From: Pseudorasbora parva
Taxonomy: Eukaryota > Chordata > Actinopteri > Cypriniformes > Gobionidae
DNA length: 64,000 nt
Assembly: GCF_024679245.1 (NCBI RefSeq)
Contig: NC_090173.1
Coordinates: 53,271,518 to 53,335,517 of the forward strand
Reading direction: 5' to 3'
Below, piece by piece: positions 50,837 through 63,154 of the stretch. Every line of letters starts with the position of its first letter. Positions within the stretch are counted from its first letter, which is position 1. The translations under genes and the position numbers were made by a program. The notes beneath the pieces are model-generated. The model was not told the DNA's origin. It worked only from the letters and a program-made list of their open reading frames with translations, and did no database searches.

Positions 50837-51411
50837 CTAGCCTGACAAGCCAGACCCACATCAAGATGTTTGGTCTGGAAACTCACCATTGACAGCTCAA
50901 TCTGAGGGGCGGATAAACGGTTGTCTTTCAAACTCCCTCTGCACGCGATAGGATAGCGCTACAACCAACCAGAGCAACGACAGAGCTCGCTGACAGATTA
51001 AACATTCGCCGTATATGTCGGCTAAACTCCGAACACATCTTCCCTTCTTAAGAATGACTTCAGTGCCGTTCTTTGTTCTTTTCTCAGAGAAAAGCTTAAC
51101 TCCAAGTCTTCCAGAGTCGCGGTCAAAGCTGATTCGGAAGACTTGTAGTCAAGCTTTTCTCCGAGAAAAGAACAAAGAACGGCACTGAAGTCATTCTTAA
51201 GAAGGGAAGATGTGTTCGGAGTTTAGCCGACATATACGGCGAATGTTTAATCTGTCAGCGAGCTCTGTCGTTGCTCTGGTTGGTTGTAGCGCTATCCTAT
51301 CGCGTGCAGAGGGAGTTTGAAAGACAACCGTTTATCCGCCCCTCAGATTGAGCTGTCAATGGTGAGTTTCCAGACCAAACATCTTGATGTGGGTCTGGCT
51401 TGTCAGGCTAG
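50837..51411. mobile_element. Foldback MITE at the palindrome axis
   Basis: Ends are CTAGCCTGACAAGCCAGACC and GGTCTGGCTTGTCAGGCTAG. These termini resemble a dispersed fish foldback family. The arms within it are not perfect: the innermost 50 bp (about 51100-51147) is unmatched, with CAAGTCTTCC and GGAAGACTTG as the last paired block. Because the flanks are also inverted copies, no direct TSD can be seen. Confidence 0.7.
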
Positions 51412-54400
51412 AATTTCTTTCCATTACTTGGAAAAATAGGACTCTATTGCTTCTTTAAATAAGAATAGTTTCTTTAAATAAAATAAAAAAATGTTGATCC
51501 TTGTATAACTTGTAAAGAAATATTATTGCTAACCTATGTTGGAGGAGAGAATGTGTAGAATGGCTTACAGTAAAATTAAACTGAACAATACAAAAACAAT
51601 GGCATTCCTATTGTACTGTGTTCTACCTGTAGTTTTTTCATAATGACATCAATAGTTAGTGTTTTGATAGAGTTTTGACGGAATGATTACATTTTGAATT
51701 TGTTTTGCTGTGTTTTGATTCCATTGGTTACATTTTGAAATGTAGATTTTGGCAAGTTTTTGCTCTAATATTTTTTAATGTAAATTTCACAGATATGGAA
51801 ATCTACTGAACTATGCGGAGTAAAATTGACAAAGTAATAATTAAATGTAACTTGTCCTGTTAAGTCATATAAAGTATTTTTTACTTACAAGTCTGATGTA
51901 ATTAATGTAATTACATAAAATAATTTGCTCTTTTAAATACATTTGACTTGTTTTATGATATGCTGGTAATTGTTTTAAATATAATTAAATGTTACTGTTA
52001 TAATAATGCTTGAAATCAGTTGAAAGGTTTTAAACAGCTTGAGTGATGATAAACATCAGCGTTCAATGACATATTAAACAGATATTGGAACTAGCAGTTA
52101 TATGCATAGATAGTGTAATCTCAGTATCAGAACACTTGGAAAGCCTTTTAAACTAACAAAAACCTGAAATAAAATTCTGAAATGTTTAAAATGTAAAAAT
52201 ATTTTTTCAAAACAGTTATCAAATGATGGCAACCCTCGTTATTAAATAATGTGCAGTACATGCAACTAATAGAAATGTAAGTGTAAAGGTTGCACACAAT
52301 GAACATTTTAGATGTCACAGGGTAAATAATTAAAAAAAGCAAGTCAATAAGGCATATAAATGCCTATGAACATTCACAGTACAAAAAAAAAAAAAAAAAC
52401 AAGTCAACCAAGCAGCTTGTTTTTCAAAGAGCTTGCTTGAGCAGCTTGTTCTTCAACTTTAGGAGAGAGCTTAAGTGTATCAAGGTCCAGAAACGGTTTA
52501 TTAAAAAATAAAAGGTTCAATCATTTGTGATTATTTTATGAACAATGTCTGAGCTTGTTACAGAAGTAGAGGCTTTATACTATATTTAAAGATTTGACCA
52601 TTAGCTCTTCATTTGTGACGTACTGTTTAAGCATTTGTAAATAAGACCGGAAGAAACCATGATTTTTTGGTATTGGCTAAGCATGTGTGAACAGAAAATG
52701 TATGCATTTTAGAATTATTTTAAATGACTGGATATTGTGTGAAACCAACATGGATTGTGTTAATGTGTGGTAAAAACAGAAGGTCGTTGCGCGAATTGTG
52801 ATTCGAGTTTTGGAAAATGCGCCTACAGATTGTGTGCTACAAGTACCCGCATGTTAAAAGTCCTACATGTCACCAGAGAGAAGCGTATAATTGTAACTCA
52901 GTCCAGTTATGATTTACAAAACAAAACAAAAAGCAGAAATTAGATAGTCTTGAAATTTCTTTTTGTGCAGACTTTTAAGATAATGCTAAGATGATATTTT
53001 CAGTTAAAGACTTTTACTGACAGTGTCATATTAATTTGTCTCAAGAAAAATTAAAACACAATGCGCATATTTTATGTAACACATCAATAATAATTTTAAT
53101 GTTTTTCAAAAAATACAAACAATTTTAAACAATATTCTACAATTTGAGTGAATTATTATTAAGTTTGTAACATAGAGGGGATTGAAATTGGTTCCAATAA
53201 ACAAAAAAACTAAGATAATGTCAAGTAACACAAAACAAGGAACATTACAATTACAATGTAATTGCTAAAATACTGCATGGTTTTACTGAAACGTATTAAT
53301 ATTTTCAATACAAAGGACTTAACCATGTAATACGCCAATACTGATTGATTGATTGATTGATCATTCAGTATCACTCAACATATAACTCAGCTTAAAGAAC
53401 ATGTCTATTAGTGAAAAGGTGCTGTGCAGCATAGGCATGTCACTCCACAAGAGGACAAGACTCTTTGTACAGCATTCGAAAGGGTAGTCCTCTGGAATTG
53501 GGAAGTCATTATCAGAGTCGGAATCACTGCTGCTTTGAAGCCAATACTTTGAATTTCGAATTTCGGCCTCCTCATAACATTTACGCAACTTAAGGCGGTT
53601 TTGTTCATGTAGCGTCTTGTTCCTGCAGGTTGATACGAGTACGTAATCATCAGGCTTTGGCTCCTTACTGTCCTTTGTCACCTTGTACCTCACATTGGGC
53701 GTCGCTCCATCCCATTCGTTTATGTAATAGGTTTTACTAGCAACCCCATTAAGATGGCTCCAAACACGGTTGTAGAAAAAAGACCAGTCTTTAGCGGAGA
53801 AAAGCACACAAGGTGTCTCCGATGTAAGTTCTTCTTCAAAAAATTCCATGGCGTAGAGTTTGACCGTGTGTGATGTCTTGTCAAAAACAAACCCACCGAT
53901 ATAAGCGTCACCTAGCAGAAATTCCTGTTTGACAAAATCTTCATCTTCATGAAGAAACTTGGTCAAATGGATCCTCTGTTTTTTCTGTAGTGCGTAAGGA
54001 AGGTTTTCTACCGTTTCAACAGAACTTCTTGTCTGTGTTACACCCACCAAAGATGTTTCAGTAGTCATTGTAACGCTAGAGTTGCAGACCGTTTCCTAAC
54101 TTCTTTAAATAGGCCTACTAAATCATGTAGGTAGGGGCTGTAGCTTTGATGTGACTAACAAGAATGTGGTGCTTTCGATAGCCATAAAACACCAGCCGCT
54201 TTAACAGACTCAGTGAGATTAATCATGTCACGGCTTCTAACCCCTGTTCTGTGGATGGTAAACGTAATATTTCAAAAAGATCAAGACTCGCTATTCATGT
54301 TGACGCATTATGCAGACAGACCCCCTAAAATAACATAGTTTAATTTTTTTAATGCTGTATTATGCCTGTTTGACTCTGCTCAAAGTGTAGTCTTCGAAAC

Positions 54401-55461
54401 AAAATGTAAAACTGTCCTCTACTGGCAGGGAAAAATCTACTTTACAAACTTTTACAATAGATCAGAAGAAAGGATTTCTGTATTATGATTTCATTGTAGC
54501 CGAATGTCTCTTATCTTATCCGCGGTAAACATTTGTGGTAAATTGTGCACGCGTACTAATTGTTGCATAAAGATTATGCTTGAATTGACCTAGAACCTAA
54601 AACAGGAACGGGTTATGTTGATGCGGTATTATCGCGCTAACAAATCAGATGGAATTTTTAGCACATCTTGTTTATTACAACCGATGTGTCGGACGTCAGG
54701 GTCGGATGTCGATGATAGTTGACGACACGTCACAATCTTTAATGTCAAGTGGGATGTTGAAAGAAACGATTCGTTACATAATTTGAAATGTCGGTTTGTC
54801 AAAAGAGGAGTTTAGTCACACATTTAAAATCATCCAAACCTCATGCCTATCCGGTGGAGTAGTAAAAATCATTATTTACAAATCCAAAATAACAAACTTT
54901 CACAATTGCTTGTGAATGTTTTTTCCTAAATTGATTATAAAATGATACTTTCGTAAATGTACTTCACGAATTACATAGAGATTTGTGCGTGGATAAAACG
55001 CGTATAAGGCTAATGTTCAAAATGTGTCTATAACCTTTATAAGAGGAGTCTAACTTTGTTTAACAAGCGCAAACTTTAATGAATGCAACAGGCGTATATG
55101 TTTCAGCTGTAGAACAGCAGACTTACTTTTCACGGTGACGGTTCATGTGATTCCTCATCGTAGATGAGACTGAGACTGTAGTGACAGTAAAAGAAATATC
55201 ACTTTAGTCAAACACTGTCAAATAGAAAGACTGTCGTGTCATTTCTTAATTTTCATTTATTCCTATAATGTTGATGGTACTCAAAGAAGAGCCTTTGCCA
55301 AAAAATTTCAACAAACAAAACGGTCATCTGAAATGTAACTAAATATGACAATCACATCATCAACAAACATTGTGATTCTGCTGTTTTAATCTTCTAGTAA
55401 TTCCTCTAAAATGTCATGATACCTACAAAAAATAGTTAAATAGTCAACATGTGTAAAACGT
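51141..55461. repeat. Palindrome, right arm (about 4.3 kb)
   Basis: Inverted copy of 46789-51107. It is continuous with unique-looking sequence after 55461, where the left counterpart would fall in the gap, so the true arm may be longer than seen. Confidence 0.97.
53361..54068 (-). CDS. Unrecognised 235-aa protein, right-arm copy
   Basis: The translation is identical to the copy at 48181-48888, on the opposite strand. It keeps the same upstream TATTTAAA box (on the minus strand) and the same TGAT(CAAT)n-type sequence after the stop. If the palindrome is an assembly artefact, only one of the two copies exists; this one is linked to sequence on its far side, so it is the safer copy to keep. 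Confidence 0.6.
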   Translation of the reverse strand: MTTETSLVGVTQTRSSVETVENLPYALQKKQRIHLTKFLHEDEDFVKQEFLLGDAYIGGFVFDKTSHTVKLYAMEFFEEELTSETPCVLFSAKDWSFFYNRVWSHLNGVASKTYYINEWDGATPNVRYKVTKDSKEPKPDDYVLVSTCRNKTLHEQNRLKLRKCYEEAEIRNSKYWLQSSSDSDSDNDFPIPEDYPFECCTKSLVLLWSDMPMLHSTFSLIDMFFKLSYMLSDTE

Positions 55462-58279
55462 ACTTGTTTGGTATGAACAAAGTTTTGTGTTCTAGGTGAG
55501 AAAAATTCACTAAGATTAGGTTTCAGGAGTGTTGCAAAACAAAATGTTTTCCCTGTGGTTGTGGAACATTGGTGGTGAATCGTTTGAAATGTAGGTTTGT
55601 CAAAAGAAAACAAATAAGTTTAGTCTGACGTTTAATAAAAATGCTTAAAATGATTTGCACAAACTTGCACTGACAACGACCAGATAGGAATCTTTACCTA
55701 AAAACAAATACAGCCGGACAAATAAAATGCAAACAGTAATCTTGATCATACGACTAAGAATAGACAATGGGGGAAAAAATGTGTATCGCAATAAAGCGGA
55801 CATTTTTTCTTATACAATGTCACTGCTTTCTTACTCTAGGCCTCTTGAATTTACGCAGAGTTTTGTGTCCCACATAATTCCTACAAAGAACATGTTTGGA
55901 TTGTATCCGTATAGGGAAGAAGCAATGACAACAAGCTATAAGCGATATCGATTCAATTGTGCCAAAAATAATAAAGGAAAAAGACATAAACAGTTGAAAT
56001 AACGGATAACTTAGCTGGACCGGGATGCGTAAGGCAATAGTAAAGAATATTAAAAATGGTAAGTGTGATAGTAGCGTACAAATATTCACAAGTGAAAGAT
56101 AAATATAATTGTCTTTGTTTGATAAGAAGCTTCATTTGGATCATTGCACTGCATGATTGCTACATGCCTGATGTGATACTTTAAAAAGACCTAGGCCTAT
56201 TCCAACATCACAGAGAAAGTATTTTTTCTAATAGTTTGTCAAAAGAAAATAATCTGGTTTTGTTGTATTTTAAAACATTGCTTTTTCTTAAAATCAAATG
56301 TATTTGGTAGCGTGATTGTCTTGTTTCACAATGTATTAACTACATTTTTATCAGGCTAGTAAAAGTAGCATGAAACTTTGCAGAAATAGGAAAAGTACAT
56401 TTTATAAAACAAAACGTACCAATTAACGGCTTTGTGTCAGAACACAACGGATATGTAGATGCATTTGGTAAACTTTTTCTTCAAATGTTAAACTAGTGTC
56501 ATACAGTGTTTGATTTTGCTCTCTTACATATGTAGTGTATCTTACAGTTGTGTGCATTGCAGCAAACATTATCGTCAACCAGAAGTTTAACTGATATTGA
56601 AACTTTGTAGAACTAAGAAAAGTAAAATATAGATCCATGGGACATGTACCATCTTAAAAATGTAAGTTTAATTGTAAGGTTTTTAAGCACACTTTTAAAT
56701 GTTAAAGATTCACTCTGTGCTGTTTTGTGAATAACAACTGAAATGAATGACTACCTTGCAGGGTCTGCAAAATCGTTGGGGTCAAAGGGGAATCTCCCTG
56801 CTAGTCATCCGCTCTCTCCAAAGTCTGTTCATGCTGACCAACAGACAAACTGTCTCAACAACATGGTTATATTTTCAAAATTCTACACATTTTGAGTAGA
56901 TAACTGATAGTATATTTTATCTAAAGTGTATGTTTCCACACTGATGAAGACCAGTTTGGAAGACGCAAGAAAAGTAAAATCATATGCGACTTACAATCCT
57001 AAATCACGGCCACCATAAAATGTTTGACTATTGTAGTAGTAGTATAAGATATGACCGGTTAAGATGCACAGAGTCTCAGCTCTAACCCCTCCCGTCCAGA
57101 GAGGGTCTGAAGCATTCGCTTCATAGTGGAGTACTCTGGGAGGATCGGAGGGTATTTTGGCTTAAACTATTTGCTTTTTATCTTCTTCAACTCTCTAAAA
57201 ATGAAAGGTATTTTTATATTTATTTATTTTTTATATTTATTATTATACTTAGCTAAAACTATAACTAAAAGTGTTCAAATAATTTTAGTAACATTTGTTT
57301 TTATTCATTTAAAATAGAGAAAAGTTAATTTTATAGAACCAATTACTGTGTTTGTGTGCGTGTGCGTTTCAGGTATTCCCCTGATCAAAATTTGACCCAT
57401 GAGCAAAACAGCTTATAAATTATATTAATTAATGTATTATTTAATTATTTTTTAAAAGGAAAGTTAGATGCAGACTCTCTAAATATTATGATTATGATAT
57501 TACTAAATAATATCTCTAGATGATTTTTGTGAACATTGCGTTGCTTCATAAGCAGTGTGTTTTTTCTTCAACTCTATAAACATTTAATGCGTGTCGTGAC
57601 CTGTGAGGCCCTATAGCCCAACTCCCACGGATGAGGTACGTTTCAAAAGGGACGAATTGTGCCATATATTAGGCGAGTTTTGAAGCGGATGGCAACAAGG
57701 TGTCAGGAATACACAACCACACACCCCACCCCATGGGTAAGAGAGGCTGCTTCGGGAGACATTCAGGAAATAGGATGCCTACATGGTATGGGAACTTTTG
57801 TTTTTAAAAGATGTTAGATGCAGACTGTCTAAATATTGCTAAATAATATCTCTAAATGATTTTGTGTGAACCGTTTCATACATTGTATTGCTTTATAAGC
57901 AGTGTTTTTTACTTCGAATCTATAAACACTTTTTGATACAATTTGCTAATTTACTCCATTTTATTTAAAACTAAAATGGTTGGTTTAGGTTTTTTTTTAT
58001 TAAACTATTTTATAAACATTCAACTTTTGTGGGGTAGATTTTCGTTTATATTATTTTAAAAAACATATAAGACTTAACAGAGAAGGCTTGTGTGAGATAC
58101 ACTTCACAGTACAGCATGATAATATGGTATGAGGAGGAGGAGGAGGGTCCTGATAGCCCGAACTTCAAAGGATAAAACTTTCCGTCACAAATATATATCA
58201 TACCCTCTTCAAAGGATAAAAAACAACATATATTATCATTATTAACGACTTCATATATTATTAACGACTTCAAAAACAT
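55462..58279. other. AT-rich region right of the palindrome, no recognised gene
   Basis: Several diverged internal duplications are visible: AATCGTTTGAAATGTAGGTTTG (55577) resembles a segment within the arm (near 54779); GAAACTTTGCAGAAATAGGAAAAG (56371) resembles GAAACTTTGTAGAACTAAGAAAAG (56600); GTTAGATGCAGACT (57463 and 57810) and TATAAGCAGTGT (57545 and 57893) recur. On the minus strand a small frame ending RYHDILEELLED (stop near 55389) follows a possible acceptor (TTTTTGTAG), and is also present in the left arm. A 60-codon plus-strand frame around 57640-57800 (KGRIVPYIRRVLKRMATRCQ) is unrecognised. Confidence 0.4.
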
Positions 58280-58545
58280 CATATATTATACCCTCTTCAA
58301 AGGATAAAAACTTTATCATACCCACTTCAAAGGATAAAAACATCTGTCAAAAACATTATATATTACACCGGTAATCCCCACCAACCCCGGAAGGTCAAAG
58401 GGCATGTCATAAATTATACCCGTAATCCCCATAACCCCGGAAGGTCAAAAGGTCACGTCATAAATCATACCGGAAACCCCTCCATGACCGTGACCCCGGA
58501 AGTTCAATCGGGCAAAAGGTCAAAAGGTCAAAGCCATAAATCTTT
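58280..58545 (+). repeat. Tandem CTTCAAAGGATAAAA / CCCCGGAAGGTCAAA repeats
   Basis: Short degenerate repeats: CTTCAAAGGATAAAA occurs several times (58163-58340), then CCCCGGAAGGTCAAA with TCATAAAT(C/T)ATACC several times. Spaced AGGTCA hexamers result (58392, about 58443, 58519 and 58529). No coding frame is present. Confidence 0.75.
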
Positions 58546-58639
58546 TTGTCATAAAGTGAAACCTATTACTACTACTGTGAATTAACACACTTAAAGTCGA
58601 CACTCAGAGGCTGTGTTCAAAATCACTCCCTATCCCCTT

Positions 58640-58930
58640 ATTCACTATTCCCTACACTAGTTCACTGATATAGACCACTCGACAGAGAGAGAGGAAAGAA
58701 GAGAGTGAATTCAGACACTGATGAACACCTGCTGTTATCACTGAAGGAAAGAGAAACATGATTTCATCAACTGAAGATAAAAGAAGACATTAAATCTGAA
58801 GATCTCATCAGAGGATTAAACAACTCCACAAACAGCATTACCAGCTTCACACATTACTAACCAGACTGACTTTATTTCTGTCAGACGTCTACAGAAGCTC
58901 TCATTGAGAATTATCAGATGATGTTTGATT
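58640..58930. repeat. Extra copy of the foldback-arm sequence
   Basis: Contains CACTGAAGGA, GAAGATAAAAGAAGACATTA and TCTGTCAGACGTCTACAGAA, matching 62.05-62.28 kb directly and 59.94-60.15 kb inverted. It shows that the arm sequence is a dispersed family. Confidence 0.8.
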
Positions 58931-59235
58931 GTTTCTTCTGACGTTACCATTATGGTGATCAGTGTTAGCTTTAGTTGGGCTCTTGAACATTGACACAATA
59001 ACATTAGTTTTTCTCTCGCTGCTGTAACAGTGTGTTTTCAATACATTTGATTTAGCAAGCAAAGCTGAGAAAAAAACATGAGTTAGTCATGTTGACTATT
59101 TAATAATGGTTTAACTCACTAATAATTTACTAGTCTTATTTATAAACATATAGCTGATGCCTAATTTTTTGTAAAACTTGAACCCAATAATTTTATAACA
59201 TCAGTATTGCAACAACCAGATAATTTGAAGAGCAT

Positions 59236-62200
59236 GGGAACAACTTGTGGTCAAAACATCTGAATCAATCTGACTCACACAGACATCAAGAATCGGCGTA
59301 TGAATCTCAGCCGTGGTGACACTCAAAACTCCCAGCATGCATTGCGGCACGAATAAATTATGCTGCTGAATAGCCTGGTTATTTTCTTTAATTCTTACTA
59401 TTTGCCTTTATTTTTGCTGCAGTTGTTGTGTTGACTTTAAGTAGTGTTTTGTGATGTTCAGAGTTGATCTGTTCGTTTTTTATTATTGATTGTCACCATT
59501 GTTGAGATTCATACGCTGATTCTTCAAGTCTATGCGAGTCTAAATGACAGCAGAGAGCAAACAATGTGTTAAAATCATGACTTTATAAATCATTCATAAC
59601 TAATTCCTAATCAGTGGTTGATAATTTCAGAAAGGTCACAGTTTAATAAGATAAAATAAGAGTTGATGTGTGTTTTTAAAAGAATGGGCTTGTTTAGGGA
59701 AAAACACTCGACAAGATTAACAAACTTAACATCCTATTACAATTATAGCAAAACATAGTCAATCATTTCTGACCATGTTTTTTTCTTGCCTTTTTTGCTA
59801 CAATAAATGTGTTTAAGAAACACACAGTTATAGCAGACAAAGAGAGACTATCATTACAGAGTCAAGGGCCAAGAGCCCAACTGAAGCAAACACTGATCAC
59901 GATAAGGGTGACCAAATATTTTCAATTAAACATCAACACCTAAAGATCTGATAATTCTCAATAAGAGCTTCTGTAGACGTCTGACTGAAATAAAGTCAGT
60001 CTGGTTTGTAATGTGTGAAGCTGGTAATGCTGTTTGTGGAGTTGTTTAATCCTCTGCTGAGATCTTCAGAGATGTAATGTCTTCTTTTATCTTCAGTTGA
60101 TTTCATCTAAAGCTGTGGCTGAAGTCAGTTGTAGTTCTTGTGTTTCTCTGTCCTTCAGTGATTCTTGTTAACAGGTGTTCTCAGTTATCACTTAATTAAT
60201 CTCTTAATTATCTCATGAACTTCATCAATGCTTCAATTACTCTAACACTCTGTAGTGTGTACACTCTTCAGTGTTCATTTAAAACTGAAGATTTTGCTGT
60301 GGGGTTAAAAGGGTTAAAGGGGTTAGATGAAAAAACCCACAGTGGGAACCGTAAATTAACAGTAAGAAACTGTAAATTCATTTACGGAAAAGTACTGTAA
60401 AAAAACGGCACTTTACTGGAACCAGAGCTGCCAGTAGATTACCGTTAAATCAAGGAAAAACAGTAATATACTGTAAAACGTAACAGTCAGATTTACCAGA
60501 TGAATCAAGATAATTTCACTGAAATATTAGTGAAAGTTAATAGAAAAAAGTTGTGCAAAGTCAGTAACTGATAAGGAGAGTAAATATTAAAATTTATATA
60601 AGTTTATGTGTTGTTGCACAAGATGATATAGAAGAGATCTTTTAGTTGAATTCATTAGTTTTGTGGGTTACCGTTGCGGTGAAGAGTACAGCCTGTGCTT
60701 CAGTCCAGGATGAGCAGAGAAACATTGATGATATGCTGCCTGATGCTTTATTTAACGGCAGTGACTGTGTTTGCTGATGCAGTTATGAGCCGTTTGTCGA
60801 GTAATTTATCACATACGTGTGTGCTATTGCTCACAACGAACCGCAAAGATTGAAGTTAAAGTCATGTTTCTAAATCATTTTACTACTACACCTTTCAAGT
60901 GTGTAATGACTCAAATGAAGTTTTACGATACAAACACCTATAAATACTAGTTTTAAAATGAGAACTGTTTGAAGCAATCAGTTTTCCAAATGAAAAGTTA
61001 CCTTTCATGGTATTATTACGGTAAAATACTGTAAAAAATGAGAGCTGTATATAAACAGTAGAGGGCTGTAAATTAACACACTGTAAAAAATTGTGTCGTA
61101 AAATAACGGTAATCTACTGGCAGCTGTGGTTCCAGCAATGTACTGTTAATTTACAGCCCTCTACTGTTTATATACAGCTCTCATTTTTTACAGTATTTTA
61201 CCGTAATAATACCATGAAAGGTAACTTTTCATTTGGAAAACTGATCGCTTCAAACAGTTCTCATTTTAAAACTAGTATTTATAGGTGTTTGTATCGTAAA
61301 ACTTCATTTGAGTCATTTCACACTAGTAAGGTGTAGTAGTAAAATAATTTAGAAACATGACTTTAACTTCAATCTTTGTGGTTCATTGTGAGAAATAGCA
61401 CACACGTATGTGATAAATTACTCAACAAACGGCTCATAACTGCATCAGCAAACACAGTCACTGCCGTTAAATAAAGCATCAGGCAGCATATCATCAATGT
61501 TTCTCTGCTCATCCTGGACTGAAGCACAGGCTCTACTCTTCAGCACAACGGTAACCCACAAAACTAATGAACTCAACTGAAAGATCTCTTCTATATCATC
61601 TTGTGCAACAACACATAAACACAGGTCATTTTAATATTTACTCTCCTTATCAGTTACTGACTTTGCACAACTTTTTCTATTAACTTTCACTAATATTTCA
61701 GTGAAAATATCTTGATTCATCTGGTAAATCTGACTGTTACGTTTTACAGTATATTACTGTTTTTCCTTGATTTAACGGTAATCTACTGGCAGCTCTGGTT
61801 CCAGTAAAGTGCCGTTTTTTTACAGTACTTTTCCGTAAATGAATTTACAGTTTCTTACTGTTAATTTACGGTTCCCTGTGTGGGTTTTTTCATCTAACCC
61901 ATTTAACCCTTTTAACCCCACAGCAAAATCTTCAGTTTTAAATGAACACTGAAGAGTGTACACACTACAGAGTGTTAGAGTAATTGAAGCATTGATGAAG
62001 TTCATGAGATAATTAAGAGATTAATTAAGTGATAACTGAAAACACCTGTTAACAAGAATCACTGAAGGACAGAGAAACACAAGAACTACAACTGACTTCA
62101 GTCACAGCTTTAGATGAAATCAACTGAAGATAAAAGAAGACATTAAATCTCTGAAGATCTCATCAGAGGATTAAACAACTCCACAAAGAAGCATTACCAG

Positions 62201-62985
62201 CTTCACACATTACTAACCAGACTGACTTTATTTCTGTCAGACGACTACAGAAGCTCTTATTGAGAATTATCAGATCTTTAGGTGTTGATGTTTAATAGAA
62301 AATATTTGGTCACCCTTATTGTGATCAGTGTTTGCTTCAGTTGGGATCTTGGCCCTTGACTTTGTAATGATAGTCTTTCTTTGTCTGCTATAACTGTGTG
62401 TTTCTTAAACACATTTATTGTAGCAAAAAGCCAAGAAAAAAAAATGGTCAGAAGTGATTGACTATGTTTTGCTATAATTGTAATAGGATGTTTAGTTTGT
62501 TAATCTTGTCCAGTGTTTTTCCCTAAACAAACCCATTCCTTTAAAAACACATATCAACTCTTATTTTACGCTATAAAACTGGGACCTTTCTGAAATTATC
62601 AACCACTGATTAGGAATTACTTATGAATGATTTATAAAGTCATGATTTTAACACATTGTTTGCTCTCTGCTGTCATTTAGACTCACATAGACTTGAAGAA
62701 TCAGCGTATGAATCTCAACAATGGTGACAATCAATAAAAAAAAAATGAACAGATCAACTCTGAACATCACAAAACACTACTTAAAGTCAACACAAAAACA
62801 GCACCAAAAATAAAGGCAAATAGTAAGAATTAAAGAAAATAACCAGGCTATTCAGCAGCATAATTTATTCGTGCTGCAATGCATGCTGGGAGTTTTGAGT
62901 GTCACCACGGCTGAGATTCATACGCCGATTCTTGATGTCTGTGTGAGTCAGATTGATTCAGATGTTTTGACCACAAGCTGTTCCT
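59236..62985. mobile_element. Foldback element, about 3.75 kb, diverged arms
   Basis: Arms of about 1.85 kb pair around 61110 (coordinate sums of about 122220). Scattered substitutions and small indels separate them (for example AAGGGGTTAGATG versus AAATGGGTTAGATG). The ends GGAACAACTTGTGGTC and GACCACAAGCTGTTCC also differ. The centre consists of TACTGTAAA/TTTACAGTA-rich text (60340-61200 and its counterpart) typical of fish DNA transposon repeats. No transposase was recognised; the 61-codon frames at 60215 and 61820 are mirror images of repeat sequence. Confidence 0.8.
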
Positions 62986-63017
62986 ATCACTGCATGAAAA
63001 AAGGTGTATCCGGCCCC

Positions 63018-63154
63018 GTATACTCCTGTATACACTGCTGAAATTCGGAAGAATCCGGGAGTATACTGGCCGGATAGGTCAAATTCCATGGATCGGTATA
63101 TATCCGTATACATCCGGAATGATACCAAATCGGATGTATGTTGTGGCCGTATAC
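63018..63154. repeat. Cluster of five GTATAC palindromes
   Basis: GTATAC occurs at 63018, 63028, 63061, 63106 and 63149, with ATCCGG or CCGGAT near most of them. Probably part of an uncharacterised short element. Confidence 0.8.

Larger units (their letters stand above)
46789..51107. repeat. Palindrome, left arm (about 4.3 kb)
   Basis: The reverse complement of this arm is found at 51141-55461. Paired coordinates sum to 102248-102250, the small steps being single-base length differences. Everywhere compared, the arms were otherwise identical. The arm carries the 235-codon ORF and half of a foldback element. It is cut on the left by the assembly gap. Confidence 0.97.

Noticed and set aside
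59236..62985. Second palindrome as assembly artefact
   Set aside because: The arms differ by substitutions and indels along their length, which a folded read would not give.
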